From NCBI RefSeq assembly GCF_002210435.1, contig NZ_MZMV01000014.1:1-64000 (forward strand): 64,000 bases of DNA, given 5' to 3'. A model generated the notes under the pieces. The model saw only the letters and a list, made by a program, of their open reading frames with translations. It did no database searches and had not been told where the DNA came from. Numbering within the stretch: the stretch's first letter is position 1; every line of letters starts with the position of its first letter. Position numbers and translations under genes: made by a program. Below are positions 1 to 8,649 of this stretch, piece by piece. This stretch comes from Micromonospora wenchangensis. GTDB lineage: Bacteria; Actinomycetota; Actinomycetes; Mycobacteriales; Micromonosporaceae.

Positions 1-122
1 CCGCCGGTGACGGCGAGGAACCCGCCGAGGCCGACGGCGAGCACCAGCGCGGTGACCGCCAACCGGGTCAGGTCGCGCAGCCTCGACACCCAGACGGGCG
101 GGGTGGAGGCTACGCGGATCAC
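1..122 (-). CDS. Partial membrane protein, N-terminus only
   Basis: Only about 40 codons are inside the window; the gene continues past its left edge. Reading leftward from a GTG at 122, the peptide has a short basic stretch (SRLRDLTR) followed by a hydrophobic helix rich in Val, Leu, Ala and Gly, as in a signal anchor or first membrane segment. A purine-rich GGGGATAGG lies about 8 bases upstream. A second in-frame GTG at 89 is an alternative start. It is divergent from the lipocalin gene. No family can be named from this much sequence. Confidence 0.4.
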   Translation of the reverse strand, partial: MIRVASTPPVWVSRLRDLTRLAVTALVLAVGLGGFLAVTG

Positions 123-362
123 CCGTCCAACCTATCCCCGACCGGCCGTCCGCGCAGCGGCGGTGACCCGACCGGATGAGTGAGTCGGGCCACGGTGTGC
201 CGTGTGGACGGACCACTCCCACCAGGGATACGGCCGCTGACCTGCGCCTGGATGCATCGACGGGAATGAGAATGCCGACAGTTTCCGGCCGGTGGGTCCG
301 GGCAATTCCGCCGACGGCGCGACACCCCCGCCGCGCCGGACCGACAGACCGGAGGAGACACC

Positions 363-962
363 ATGGGAGTACGCCGTCAGGTCGTCACGGCCGTCGCGGT
401 CGCCACGGCGGTGCTGGCCACCGCCGTACCCGCGCAGGCCGCGCCGACCGCCGTCGACACCGGACCGCTCACCCCGGTGGCCGACGTCGACGTCGAGCGT
501 TACGCGGGTGACTGGTACCAGGTCGCCGCCATCCCGGCGATCTTCGAGATCCAGTGCTACAAGAACGTCACGGCGCGGTACGACGTCCAGCCCGACGGCA
601 CCATCGGGGTCCGCAACGCCTGCCGCACCATCGTCGGCACCACCAGCACGGTCACCGGGCGGGCGCGCAGCGAGAACCCGCCGGCCGACTCGGCGTTGAC
701 CGTGTCCTTCCTCAAGCTCGGCGGTAGGTGGATCTACCTGGGCGGGCCGAACTACGTGGTGATCGGGCTCGATCCGGACTACCGGTGGGCGGTCGTCGGC
801 GACCCGGACCGCAGCAGCGGCTTCGTCCTCTCCCGGGAGCCGGCGCTGACCGGGGCCCAGACGGCGGCGGCGAAGGCGGTGCTCACCGCCAACGGCTACG
901 ACCTGTGCGACTTCCGCACCACCCGGCAGGACGGTGGCGGCGGAGCCGGCAGCTTCTGCTGA
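363..962 (+). CDS. Secreted lipocalin family protein (Blc-like)
   Basis: A 199-aa exported beta-barrel protein. Residues 1-26 form a signal peptide ending in AQA before APT. The mature start carries the lipocalin GxW-type motif (YAGDWYQVA, about residues 50-58), followed by paired cysteines and the C-terminal YRWAVVGDPDR and VLSREPAL segments typical of the bacterial Blc/apolipoprotein D branch. Such proteins bind small hydrophobic ligands or membrane lipids; the ligand here cannot be read. GGAGGAG sits 6 bases before the ATG. The gene stands alone and is followed by a strong hairpin. There is no lipobox, so it is probably released or wall-associated rather than lipid-anchored. Confidence 0.85.
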   Translation: MGVRRQVVTAVAVATAVLATAVPAQAAPTAVDTGPLTPVADVDVERYAGDWYQVAAIPAIFEIQCYKNVTARYDVQPDGTIGVRNACRTIVGTTSTVTGRARSENPPADSALTVSFLKLGGRWIYLGGPNYVVIGLDPDYRWAVVGDPDRSSGFVLSREPALTGAQTAAAKAVLTANGYDLCDFRTTRQDGGGGAGSFC

Positions 963-972
963 CCGTCCACCC

Positions 973-1006
973 TCGACGGCCCGTCCCCGCCGGGGCGGGC
1001 CGTCGA
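973..1006 (+). terminator. Hairpin after the lipocalin gene
   Basis: Near-perfect inverted repeat (arms TCGACGGCCCG and CGGGCCGTCGA, with further pairing inside) starting 11 bases after the lipocalin stop. There is no U-tract, as is usual for GC-rich actinobacteria. It lies between convergent genes and could serve both. Confidence 0.6.
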
Positions 1007-1110
1007 CGTGCGCCGGGCCGGCGGTGTCCGGACCTACCGGGCGGGCGGCGTCCGGGGCCGGACCGGGAGCGTCCGGGGTGGGCCGGCGGCGTCCGGGGCG
1101 TGCCGGCGGC

Positions 1111-1437
1111 TCAGGACTCGGCGTCGGCCGGGTCGGGGCTGAAGAGGGCGAGCAGGGCACCGACCTGGCGGTCGGCCTCGGCGGGGTGCCGGAAGTGGCC
1201 GCTCGGGTTGAGCGTGTACTCGTTGCGCCGGCCGACCCGGGTACGCCGCAGGTAGCCGCCGGCCTCCAGGTCGGCGACGATCGCCTGGGCGGCCCGTTCG
1301 GTCACCCCGACCTCGTCGGCGACGTCGCGGAGGCGGGCGGTGGGGTTGCGGGCGATGGCGAGCAGCACGTGGCCGTGGTTGGTGAGGAACGTCCAGTTCC
1401 GGGTGCTCGCCGTGCCGCCTGTCGCCATGACGGTCAT
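1111..1437 (-). CDS. Winged helix-turn-helix transcriptional regulator
   Basis: A 108-aa protein. Residues 13-75 form a winged helix: the NWTFLTNHGHVLLAIARNP helix, the RLRDVADEVGVTERAAQAIVADLEAGGYL helix-turn-helix and the basic wing RRTRVGRRNEYTLNP. This is the layout of small MarR/ArsR-like DNA-binding proteins of actinobacteria. The C-terminus (ADRQVGALLALFS) may dimerise. No metal-binding cysteines are visible, so it is not a classical ArsR sensor. The start is the ATG at 1437, with AGGAACGG upstream; an ATG at 1428 is the alternative. It is divergent from the carbonic anhydrase gene, which is a possible but unproven target. Confidence 0.7.
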   Translation of the reverse strand: MTVMATGGTASTRNWTFLTNHGHVLLAIARNPTARLRDVADEVGVTERAAQAIVADLEAGGYLRRTRVGRRNEYTLNPSGHFRHPAEADRQVGALLALFSPDPADAES

Positions 1438-1695
1438 GGTATGGCCCGTTCCTGGGAGACCCGTCGTCGGCCGCCCCGACGGGCCGATCCCGGTGGGCCG
1501 GGTCGGGCCCCACGGGTCGCCCGCCGGTCCGGTGCGCGCCCCGGGTCCGACACGCCGTCGACACCGCACCGACCGACGCCTGAAACGTGTATCACGAAAT
1601 CTTGACGTACCTTTAGCTGCGTGTGACCGTGGGGACACGGCCGTCGTCGCCGCCGGCCGGCGTGACCAGGTGCGATTCCGGACCGAGGTGAGGCA

Positions 1696-2406
1696 ATGGC
1701 CCCGATCACTCCGACCCAGGCGTTGGCCGAGTTGCAGGCCGGCAACAGGCGTTTCGTCGCCGGTGTGCCCCGCCATCCCAACCAGGACGCCGGGCACCGC
1801 GCCGCCGTCGCCGACGGCCAGCATCCCTTCGCCGTCATCGTCGGCTGCTCCGACTCCCGGCTCGCCGCCGAGATCATCTTCGACCGGGGTCTCGGCGACC
1901 TCTTCGTGGTCCGGACCGCCGGGCACACCGCCGGGCCCGAGGTGCTCGGCAGCGTCGAGTACGCGGTGACGGTGCTCGGCACCCCGCTGGTGGTGGTCCT
2001 CGGGCACGACTCCTGCGGTGCCGTGCAGGCGGCCCGGGACACGGCCCGTACCGGCACCCAGCCCCCGGGGCACCTCTACTCGGTGGTCGCCGCCGTCGGG
2101 CCGAGCCTGCGTCGCGCGGCCCAGCAGGGGGTGCACGACATCGACGGGATCGTCGACATCCACATCGCGCAGACCGTCGAGGTGCTGCTCGGCAACTCCC
2201 CGGTGATCGCCGCCGAGGTGGCCGCCGGCCGGTGCGCGGTGGTCGGCATGTCCTACCGGCTCGCCGCCGGTGAGGTCCACCAGGTCGCCCCGGCCCCCGA
2301 GCCCGCCCCGGCGTCCGGGCCCACGGCTGCGGCCCCCGCGCCCGCCGCCGCGGTGCCGGCACCGACCGTGCCGGCCGGTGCCGCGCCGGAACCCGTCGCC
2401 TCCTGA
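1696..2406 (+). CDS. Beta-class carbonic anhydrase
   Basis: Interconverts CO2 and bicarbonate in the cytoplasm using a zinc ion. The ligand set is intact: C51-x-D53-S-R55 and H104-x-x-C107. The fold spans about residues 5-190. The last 45 residues are an Ala/Pro-rich low-complexity tail that the family does not need and that looks disordered. GAGGTGAGG lies just before the ATG. A 17-bp hairpin follows the stop. It is transcribed alone, away from the divergent winged-helix regulator at 1111-1437. There is no signal peptide, so this is not an exported enzyme. Confidence 0.92.
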   Translation: MAPITPTQALAELQAGNRRFVAGVPRHPNQDAGHRAAVADGQHPFAVIVGCSDSRLAAEIIFDRGLGDLFVVRTAGHTAGPEVLGSVEYAVTVLGTPLVVVLGHDSCGAVQAARDTARTGTQPPGHLYSVVAAVGPSLRRAAQQGVHDIDGIVDIHIAQTVEVLLGNSPVIAAEVAAGRCAVVGMSYRLAAGEVHQVAPAPEPAPASGPTAAAPAPAAAVPAPTVPAGAAPEPVAS

Positions 2407-2417
2407 CGCGCACGCGC

Positions 2418-2454
2418 GACGAGGGCCGCCCGGCTCAGCCGGGCGGCCCTCGTC
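2418..2454 (+). terminator. Strong hairpin after carbonic anhydrase
   Basis: Perfect 17-bp stem (GACGAGGGCCGCCCGGC and its complement) with a 3-base loop, 12 bases after the carbonic anhydrase stop. It sits between convergent genes and is probably bidirectional. Confidence 0.85.
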
Positions 2455-2497
2455 GTGACCGGGCCCGATCAACTCGATCGAGCCGGTGGTGCGGCCG

Positions 2498-3523
2498 CTA
2501 CAGCAGTGACACGTGGACGTGGTCGGTGTGGTTGGACGGCCCCGAGTACGAACTCCAGCCGTTGGCCGGGAACCAGATCTGCCGGTTCCAGATCACGTAG
2601 TAGATACCCAGCCGGTCCGAGTTGCGGATCAGGAACGCGGCGAGGTTGTTGCCGTACATCCGGGTGTCGTTGTTGTGCCACGGGGCGAACCCGCTGTTCT
2701 GCAACGACCAGTCGCACGCCCTGCCCTTGGGGTGCTCCCACGGCCCGCCGGGGCGGTAGCAGCCGACGAACCGGTTGAATCCGGCCCGCTTGACCTCCTT
2801 GTACATGTGCAGCGTGCGCGGGGTGATGCACCCGGACGTGGTCGGGTCGTTCTCGCTGCACGACTCCCCGCGCCAGTCGCCGTTTGCGGTCTGGCCGGGG
2901 GCGACGCGGGCCACCGGGGACGTCGCGTCGACCAGGCCGCCGGTGAAGCCCCGGCCGCCGACCAGGGCCAGCGCCTTGTCGGCCTCGGTCTTCTTCTTGG
3001 CCATCAGGTTGGCCTGCTTCTGCTGCTCACGGACCTCGGCGTCGACGGCGAGCTTGGCCTGCTCGGCCCGGTTCTTGACCTTGTTGACCTCGGCCAGCTT
3101 GCCGGCGTTGACCATGTTCAGCTCGTCCAGGGCGGCGGCCCGGCGGACGAAGGCGTCCGGCGCGTCGCTCTCCAGCAGCGCGGCGACCGCGCCGACCCGA
3201 CCCGTCCGGTACGACTGGGCGGCGATCTCGGTGACCTGCGGGGCCAGCGCCGCCAGCTCCTGCTCCGCCTTCTCCACCTCGATGGCGTACTCGAGCTGGC
3301 GCTTCTTGGACTTCTCCAGCCGGGTCTTCGCCGCCGAGTACTCCCGGTTGGTGGCCTCGATGACGTCGGTGAGGAGCTTCGGCTCGTCGTCCTCCTCGTG
3401 CCCCGAGGGGGTGGGCGCGTTGGGCGCGGCCATCGCGGGGGCGGTGGCCGGTCCGGCGACGATCGCCAGGGCGGCGAGTACGGCCACTGCCGGCGTCAAC
3501 CAGCGGTGTAGGGGTGCCGTCAC
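2498..3523 (-). CDS. Secreted coiled-coil protein with C-terminal peptidase-like domain (ARB_07466 type)
   Basis: A 341-aa exported protein. Residues 1-32 are a signal peptide (APAMAAP). Residues about 50-190 form a charged coiled coil like the N-terminal module of actinobacterial NlpC/P60 wall hydrolases. The last 120 residues match the ARB_07466-like domain related to zinc D-Ala-D-Ala carboxypeptidases: RACDW and the terminal H-T-D-H-V-H cluster are present, and paired cysteines suggest disulfides. It probably acts on or binds peptidoglycan outside the membrane; the substrate is inferred. It starts at a GTG 7 bases after GGAAGGG. A c-di-AMP riboswitch fills the leader, which is the usual control of wall hydrolases in this phylum. 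Confidence 0.85.
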   Translation of the reverse strand: MTAPLHRWLTPAVAVLAALAIVAGPATAPAMAAPNAPTPSGHEEDDEPKLLTDVIEATNREYSAAKTRLEKSKKRQLEYAIEVEKAEQELAALAPQVTEIAAQSYRTGRVGAVAALLESDAPDAFVRRAAALDELNMVNAGKLAEVNKVKNRAEQAKLAVDAEVREQQKQANLMAKKKTEADKALALVGGRGFTGGLVDATSPVARVAPGQTANGDWRGESCSENDPTTSGCITPRTLHMYKEVKRAGFNRFVGCYRPGGPWEHPKGRACDWSLQNSGFAPWHNNDTRMYGNNLAAFLIRNSDRLGIYYVIWNRQIWFPANGWSSYSGPSNHTDHVHVSLL

Positions 3524-3540
3524 AGTTTTCCCTTCCGTCG

Positions 3541-3690
3541 ACCGCCGACCGGGTTAGCTGACGGGTTCGGGACGGAAGTGGCCCCTACCGCTGGCGCGGA
3601 TTCACCCCAGGTGCTCGGTTCCCCGGCTCGCCGCACGGCGATTGGGCGGTGGCACCGCTGGCGCCGGTGGGCGCCTTCGGCGGTGACCGG
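3541..3690 (-). promoter_or_regulatory. c-di-AMP riboswitch (ydaO/yuaA type)
   Basis: On the minus strand, reading toward the peptidase gene, the leader carries the conserved blocks of the ydaO-yuaA class in order: CCGGGGAACCGAG, TGGGGTGAAT, TTCCGTCC and GAACCCGTCAGCTAACCC, closed by GGTCGGCGGT, which can pair with ACCGCC at the 5' end. The ribosome site GGAAGGG of the peptidase gene follows within about 20 bases. In this class c-di-AMP binding normally turns the downstream gene off. The 5' limit is approximate. Confidence 0.88.
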
Positions 3691-3824
3691 CAGCGAGGTT
3701 ACCCGAGAGTCGTACCGGGGATCTACGCCCGCAACCCGACCAAATGAGTATTTTCCCGATAGCGAGGGGTAATCAGTGACGCGACCGACAGCCCTGACCT
3801 CGCTTCCGGTGACGCAACGCAGTG

Positions 3825-5168
3825 TCACCATGCGGCGTCCGTGCTCCTTTCCGGGTCTGGCCACCGTGCGGGGGCCGGGGTGGACGGTTCGCCGTGCCGG
3901 GGCGCGCTCAACGCCTCCAGCGCCTCGGCACGGTCGGGGGCGGGACGTGGGGTGGGCGTCGGTCCGGCCGTACCGGCGTCGGCCGGTCCCCGCCCGGCGG
4001 TCACGACCAGCGCGGCCAACCCGGTGGTCAGCGGCACCGCCGCCACCAGGCCGAGGGTCGCCACCGCGCTGCGGACGATCTCCTGGGCCAGGAACTCGCT
4101 GGTGAGGATCTGGCTCACCGGGCGGCTGTCGGCGGTGAGCAGGAGCAGCAACGGCAGCGACGCGCCCGCGTACGCCAGCACGATCGTGTTGACCGTGGAC
4201 GCGATGTGCGCCCGGCCGACCCGGGTCGCCGCCCGGTAGAGCTGCAACCGGGACAGCCCCGGGTTGGCGTGCGCCAGCTCGGTGACGGTGGCCGACTGGG
4301 TGACCGTGACGTCGTCCAGGACACCGAGCGAACCGATGATGATCCCGGCCAGCAGCAGGCCGTGCAGGTCCACGTCGCGTTGGTACATCGACAGCGTGGT
4401 GGCCTCCTCGCTGCCGTACCCGGTCAGGTGGGTGGCGGCGGTGGCCAGCGTGCCCAGCACGCCGGTCAGCACCAGGCTGCCCAGCGTGCCCAGCACCGCC
4501 ACCGAGGTCTGCGCGGTGATCCCGTGGGTCAGGTACAGCACCACGAACATGATCAACGCGGCACCGGTGACCGCGATCGGCAGCGGCGCGCCTCCGGCGG
4601 AGATGCCCGGCACCACGAAGGTCAGCAGGATGGCGAAGCTGGCCCCGAGACCGGCCAGGGCGGCCAGCCCGCGCAGCCGGCCGAACGCCACGATCGCCGC
4701 CGCGAACAGGGCGACCAGCCAGAGCAGCGGCATGCCCCGCTGGTGCTCGGCGATGTGGTAGCTGCTCGCCGACGGATCGCTCGGGTCGACCAACGCGACC
4801 AGCACCACCTCGTCGCCGACCGCCACCGTCGGCGCTCCCGGCCCGGACGGCACCGGCGTCTGCACCTCCCGGCCCGCGTCCGGCCCCTGCTCGACGGCGA
4901 CGGTCACCGTGCCGCACGGCCCGTCGGCCACCCCGGAGGGGCCGTCGGGGGTCTGCGGCGCGGGCGGGCACGCCTCGGTCACCACCCGGGTCACCGTGCC
5001 GTGGTGGCGGGGCACCTGGTCGCCCTGGTCGATCTTCGGGGTCTCGCCGGGCCAGAGCACCAGCGTGGCGATCACGGTGACCACGATGAGCGGCACCACC
5101 GTCATGACGAGGAGCCGCCGCACCCGCGGCGGGGTGGACGGAGCGGGATGGGTGTGGTCGGCGCCCAT
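3825..5168 (-). CDS. YibE/F family membrane protein
   Basis: A 447-aa multi-pass protein of the YibE/F family, whose function is unsettled. A membrane anchor near residues 20-45 is followed by an extracytoplasmic region of about 90 residues, then roughly seven membrane segments beginning MPLLWLVALFAAAIVAFGRLRGL. The family signature SLGVLDDVTVTQSATVTEL, next to a segment ending in LLLAGIIIGS, is present. The C-terminal 50 residues are a Pro/Ala-rich cytoplasmic tail. The start is taken at the ATG at 5168, with GGGAG upstream; an in-frame TTG at 5186 is less likely. It is divergent from the CPH-type ATPase gene, with 160 bases between them. Confidence 0.88.
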   Translation of the reverse strand: MGADHTHPAPSTPPRVRRLLVMTVVPLIVVTVIATLVLWPGETPKIDQGDQVPRHHGTVTRVVTEACPPAPQTPDGPSGVADGPCGTVTVAVEQGPDAGREVQTPVPSGPGAPTVAVGDEVVLVALVDPSDPSASSYHIAEHQRGMPLLWLVALFAAAIVAFGRLRGLAALAGLGASFAILLTFVVPGISAGGAPLPIAVTGAALIMFVVLYLTHGITAQTSVAVLGTLGSLVLTGVLGTLATAATHLTGYGSEEATTLSMYQRDVDLHGLLLAGIIIGSLGVLDDVTVTQSATVTELAHANPGLSRLQLYRAATRVGRAHIASTVNTIVLAYAGASLPLLLLLTADSRPVSQILTSEFLAQEIVRSAVATLGLVAAVPLTTGLAALVVTAGRGPADAGTAGPTPTPRPAPDRAEALEALSAPRHGEPSTPAPARWPDPERSTDAAW

Positions 5169-5328
5169 GTGTGCGAGTTCTCCCAACGATCCGGGACGGG
5201 ATACGTGTCAGCCGGCCAACCGGTTCACCACGGGCGGCGGGTCGTCGTCGGACGATGGTAGCCACCACCCCGGCCCGCTCGCCCGGTTCGCCCTGCCCAC
5301 GGTAGGTCGAGGGGGGAAGGTGGAGGTC

Positions 5329-7371
5329 ATGGGACAGCACCGGCCGGCCCCGGCGGCCAGCCCGCACCCCGGCCATCCGGGGCCACCGGACCACGCCGAC
5401 CACGACCCGGCGACGTTCCGGCATCGGTTCCTGGTCTGCCTGGCGCTGACCCTGCCGGTGGTGGCGACCGACCGGATGGTGCTGGCCTGGGTCGGTCACC
5501 CGCTGGAGTTCCCCGGCCGTGCCCTGGTCGGGCCCGTGCTCGGCTCGGTGGTCTTCTGGTGGGGCGGCCGGCCGTTCCTGACCGGGGCCGTCCGGGAGGC
5601 CCGCGCCCGCACCCCGGGCATGATGCTGCTGGTCGCGATGGCGATCAGCGTCGCGTACGCCGCCTCGGTCCTGACCTTCCTCGGCGTCTTCGACCTGGAC
5701 TTCTGGTGGGAGCTGGCGGCGCTGGTGACCATCATGCTGCTCGGCCACTGGCAGGAGACGAAGGCGATCGGTCAGGCCCGGGGGGCGCTCGACGCGCTGG
5801 CCGCGCTGCTGCCCGACGACGCCGAACGGGTCGGCGCGGACGACGTCGTCGAACGGGTGCCGGTGACCGGGCTGCGCGAGGGCGACGTGGTGCTGGTCCG
5901 CCCCGGCGGCCGGGTGCCCGCCGACGGACGCGTCGTGGCCGGGGCCGCCGAGCTGGACGAGTCGATGGTCACCGGCGAGTCCCGGCCGGTGCCCCGGTCG
6001 ACCGGCGACCGGGTGGTGGCCGGCACCGTCGCCACCGACCAACCCGTCCGGGTGCGGATCGAGGCGGTCGGCGAGGCGACCACGCTGGCCGGCATCCGCC
6101 GCCTGGTCGACCAGGCGCAGCGGTCCGGCGGGCGGGCGCAGGCGCTCGCCGACCGCTTCGCCGGCTGGCTGTTCTACGTCGCCACCGGCACCGCCGTGGT
6201 GACCGCGCTGGTCTGGACCGCGCTCGGCGAACCGGACCAGGCGGTGGTGCGGGCCGTCACCGTGCTGGTGATCGCCTGCCCGCACGCCCTGGGCTTGGCG
6301 ATCCCGCTGGTGGTCGCGCTCTCCACCGCCCTCGCGGCCCGCTCCGGGGTGCTGGTCCGCGACCGGCTGGCGCTGGAGCGGATGCGGACCGTCGACGCGG
6401 TGCTCTTCGACAAGACCGGCACCCTCACCCGGGGCGAGCACGTGCTGGTCGGGGTGGCCGCCGCCGACGGCACCGACCGGGACGACGTGCTGCGGCTCGC
6501 GGCCGCAGTGGAGGCCGACAGCGAACACCCGCTGGCCCGCGCGATCGTGGCGGCCGCCGCCGACCGGGGCGGGCCGCTCCCGGCAACCGGGTTCCGCGCG
6601 CTGCCCGGCCGGGGCGTCCGCGCCGTGATCGACGGTACGGAGTACGCCGTCGGCGGTCCGGCGCTGCTGCGCGACCTGGGCCGGGACCTGCCGGGCGACC
6701 TGACGGTGGCGCAGCGGGAGTGGACCGGCCGGTCGGCGGTGGTGCTGTACCTGGTGCGTCTGCCCGACACCGTCGTCGGCCTGCTCGCCCTCGCCGACCA
6801 GGTGCGACCGGAGGCGCGGGCGGCGGTCGACGCGCTGCGGGCCGAGGGCGTCCGGACGATCGCGATGATCACCGGGGACGCCCGGCCGGTGGCCGAGGCG
6901 GTCGCCGCCGACCTGGGCTTCCGACCCGGGGTGGACGAGGTGTTCGCCGAGGTGCTCCCGGCCGACAAGGACCGGCAGGTGGCCGGGTTGCAGCGGCGCG
7001 GCCTGCGGGTGGCGGTGGTCGGTGACGGGGTCAACGACGCCCCGGCCCTGGCCCGGGCCGACGTCGGCATCGCCATCGGGGCGGGCACCGACGTGGCGGT
7101 CGAGTCGGCCGGGGTGGTGCTCGCCTCGTCCGACCCGCGCGGGGTGGCCGGTGTGCTGCGGCTGTCCCGGGCGGCGTACCGGAAGATGCTCCAGAACCTG
7201 GCCTGGGCGGCCGGTTACAACGTGGTGGCGTTGCCGCTGGCCGCCGGGGTGCTGGCCGGGGCGGGGATCACGCTGGGCCCGGCGGTCGGCGCGGTCCTGA
7301 TGTCCGCCTCCACGATCGTGGTGGCGCTCAACGCCCAACTGCTGCGCCGGGTACGCCTCGACACCGGGTGA
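5329..7371 (+). CDS. P1B-type heavy-metal ATPase with CPH motif (CopB-like)
   Basis: A 680-aa metal-exporting ATPase of the inner membrane. The intramembrane motif is C317-P318-H319 rather than CPC, the mark of the P1B-3 (CopB) group reported to move Cu2+/Cu+ or Ag+. The N-terminus lacks a CxxC domain and instead has a His-rich stretch (about residues 15-30), again as in CopB. The phosphorylation site is D361 in DKTGT; TGES, SEHPLARAI and GDGVNDAPALARAD are intact. The ATG at 5329 has AAGG 8 bases upstream; a GTG at 5320 is in frame. It begins a rightward run of copper genes, but no CsoR-like operator is visible directly before it. Confidence 0.92.
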   Translation: MGQHRPAPAASPHPGHPGPPDHADHDPATFRHRFLVCLALTLPVVATDRMVLAWVGHPLEFPGRALVGPVLGSVVFWWGGRPFLTGAVREARARTPGMMLLVAMAISVAYAASVLTFLGVFDLDFWWELAALVTIMLLGHWQETKAIGQARGALDALAALLPDDAERVGADDVVERVPVTGLREGDVVLVRPGGRVPADGRVVAGAAELDESMVTGESRPVPRSTGDRVVAGTVATDQPVRVRIEAVGEATTLAGIRRLVDQAQRSGGRAQALADRFAGWLFYVATGTAVVTALVWTALGEPDQAVVRAVTVLVIACPHALGLAIPLVVALSTALAARSGVLVRDRLALERMRTVDAVLFDKTGTLTRGEHVLVGVAAADGTDRDDVLRLAAAVEADSEHPLARAIVAAAADRGGPLPATGFRALPGRGVRAVIDGTEYAVGGPALLRDLGRDLPGDLTVAQREWTGRSAVVLYLVRLPDTVVGLLALADQVRPEARAAVDALRAEGVRTIAMITGDARPVAEAVAADLGFRPGVDEVFAEVLPADKDRQVAGLQRRGLRVAVVGDGVNDAPALARADVGIAIGAGTDVAVESAGVVLASSDPRGVAGVLRLSRAAYRKMLQNLAWAAGYNVVALPLAAGVLAGAGITLGPAVGAVLMSASTIVVALNAQLLRRVRLDTG

Positions 7372-7415
7372 CCCGTACCGGCCCGCCGGCCGGCCGGTGC
7401 GGCTAGCGTGGAGCC

Positions 7416-7889
7416 GTGCGGCGGGCGGGTACGGCGACGACGACCGGGCGGTGGCTGCGGCTGCTCCTGCTCGTCGGCACGCTGCTGGGGCTCTCCGCGA
7501 TGCACACCCTCGGCCACGACACGCACCTCGCCGGGGGTGACCCCGTCGGCCACGACACCGCGACCGGCGGCCCGCACCGGTCCACCGCCGGGCACGACGC
7601 CCCGGCCGACCGGTCGTTGCTCCGCGAGCCGGTGCCGGCCGTCGGGGGCTGCGGGGACGGGTGCGCGGCGGCCCTGCCCGGCGGGTCGCCCGACAGCCCG
7701 TCGACGGCGTGGAGCGTCTGCCTGGCGGTGCTCGGTGCGTTCACGGTGACGGTGCTGGTGCTGCTCCTCGCCGTACGGTCCCGGCCGGCCGGGGTGTCCC
7801 GGCCGCCGTCGCGGCCCCGGGAGCCGCGCGCCCCGCCACCCCGCCCGCTCGGGCTCCGCCTCGCCACGGTGTCGGTACTGCGCAGATAG
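7416..7889 (+). CDS. Small membrane protein, DUF6153-like
   Basis: A 157-aa protein with a signal-anchor-like helix (residues 13-30, ending LGLSAMHTLGHDTHL), a histidine-rich outside segment with two closely spaced cysteines (GGCGDGC), a second membrane helix (about residues 95-118) and a basic cytoplasmic tail. The MHTLGH stretch resembles actinobacterial DUF6153 proteins, often found beside DUF305 genes; this match is from memory. The His/Cys content and the position between a copper ATPase and a DUF305 lipoprotein suggest a role in extracytoplasmic metal handling. It starts at a GTG with GGAG close by, 44 bases after the ATPase stop. Confidence 0.65.
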   Translation: MRRAGTATTTGRWLRLLLLVGTLLGLSAMHTLGHDTHLAGGDPVGHDTATGGPHRSTAGHDAPADRSLLREPVPAVGGCGDGCAAALPGGSPDSPSTAWSVCLAVLGAFTVTVLVLLLAVRSRPAGVSRPPSRPREPRAPPPRPLGLRLATVSVLRR

Positions 7890-7951
7890 GACGCCCCGAC
7901 GTGGCTCCGCCGCGTCCAGCGTCCCTGTCCGTCGTATCGAAAGGTCTGTCC

Positions 7952-8581
7952 GTGTCCACTCGTCGTTGCGCGCGCCGTGCCGTCCTGGCCGGCGTCGCCC
8001 TCAGCACCGTCGTCGCCCTGTCCGCCTGCGGTGGCGACCATTCCACCGACGGCGGCCACGGCCGCCCGGCCGCGTCCGCCGCCCCGGCCGCCTCCGCGTC
8101 CGTCGGGGTCGACCCGGCCGACGTGACGTTCGCCCAGATGATGATCCCGCACCACCAGCAGGCGGTACGCATGTCGGAGCTGGCCGGGAGCCGGGCCGCC
8201 GATCCGGAGGTGACCCGGCTGGCCGGGCGGATCCGGGCGGCCCAGGCCCCGGAGATCGCCACCATGACCGGCTGGCTCACCGCCTGGGGCCGACCCGTCC
8301 CGGCCGGCAGCCCGGCCGGCGGTCACCTGCCCGGGATGGACCACGGCATGCCGGGGATGATGTCCGACACCGACCTGGCCCGGCTGGAGGGGGCGACCGG
8401 TCGGGACTTCGACCGTCTCTTCCTCACCCTGATGATCGCGCACCACGAGGGGGCGATCACCATGGCCCGGCAGGAGTTGGCGGACGGCCGGCACGCCGGG
8501 GCCCGGGCCATGGCGCAGCAGATCGTCGCCACCCAGCAGGGCGAGATCGACACCATGCGGAAGATCCTCGCCCGGCTCTGA
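7952..8581 (+). CDS. DUF305 lipoprotein
   Basis: A 209-aa lipoprotein: lipobox L23-S-A-C26, then a Ser/Ala/Pro linker, then a ferritin-like helical DUF305 domain (about residues 55-205). The two family signatures are intact: MMIPHHQQAVRM and LMIAHHEGAITM, with a Met/His-rich loop between them (GMDHGMPGMM) that looks suited to Cu(I) or Ag(I). DUF305 proteins recur in copper loci, but their biochemical role is not settled. GTG start 7 bases after GAAAGG. It lies between the DUF6153-like gene and the divergent csoR/copZ promoter. A second DUF305 gene is at 32521-33192. Confidence 0.88.
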   Translation: MSTRRCARRAVLAGVALSTVVALSACGGDHSTDGGHGRPAASAAPAASASVGVDPADVTFAQMMIPHHQQAVRMSELAGSRAADPEVTRLAGRIRAAQAPEIATMTGWLTAWGRPVPAGSPAGGHLPGMDHGMPGMMSDTDLARLEGATGRDFDRLFLTLMIAHHEGAITMARQELADGRHAGARAMAQQIVATQQGEIDTMRKILARL

Positions 8582-8649
8582 GCCCGACTCCGATCCTGCG
8601 CGGGCGGGCCGGTCCCGACCGGTCCGCCCGTCTCCGCCGGCGCGGGCGG

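Noticed and set aside
3520..7338. A very long open frame on the minus strand opposite the YibE/F and CPH-ATPase genes
   Set aside because: It is an antisense artefact of the extreme GC third-position bias; its protein is low-complexity Arg/Gly/His/Asp text and crosses the riboswitch.
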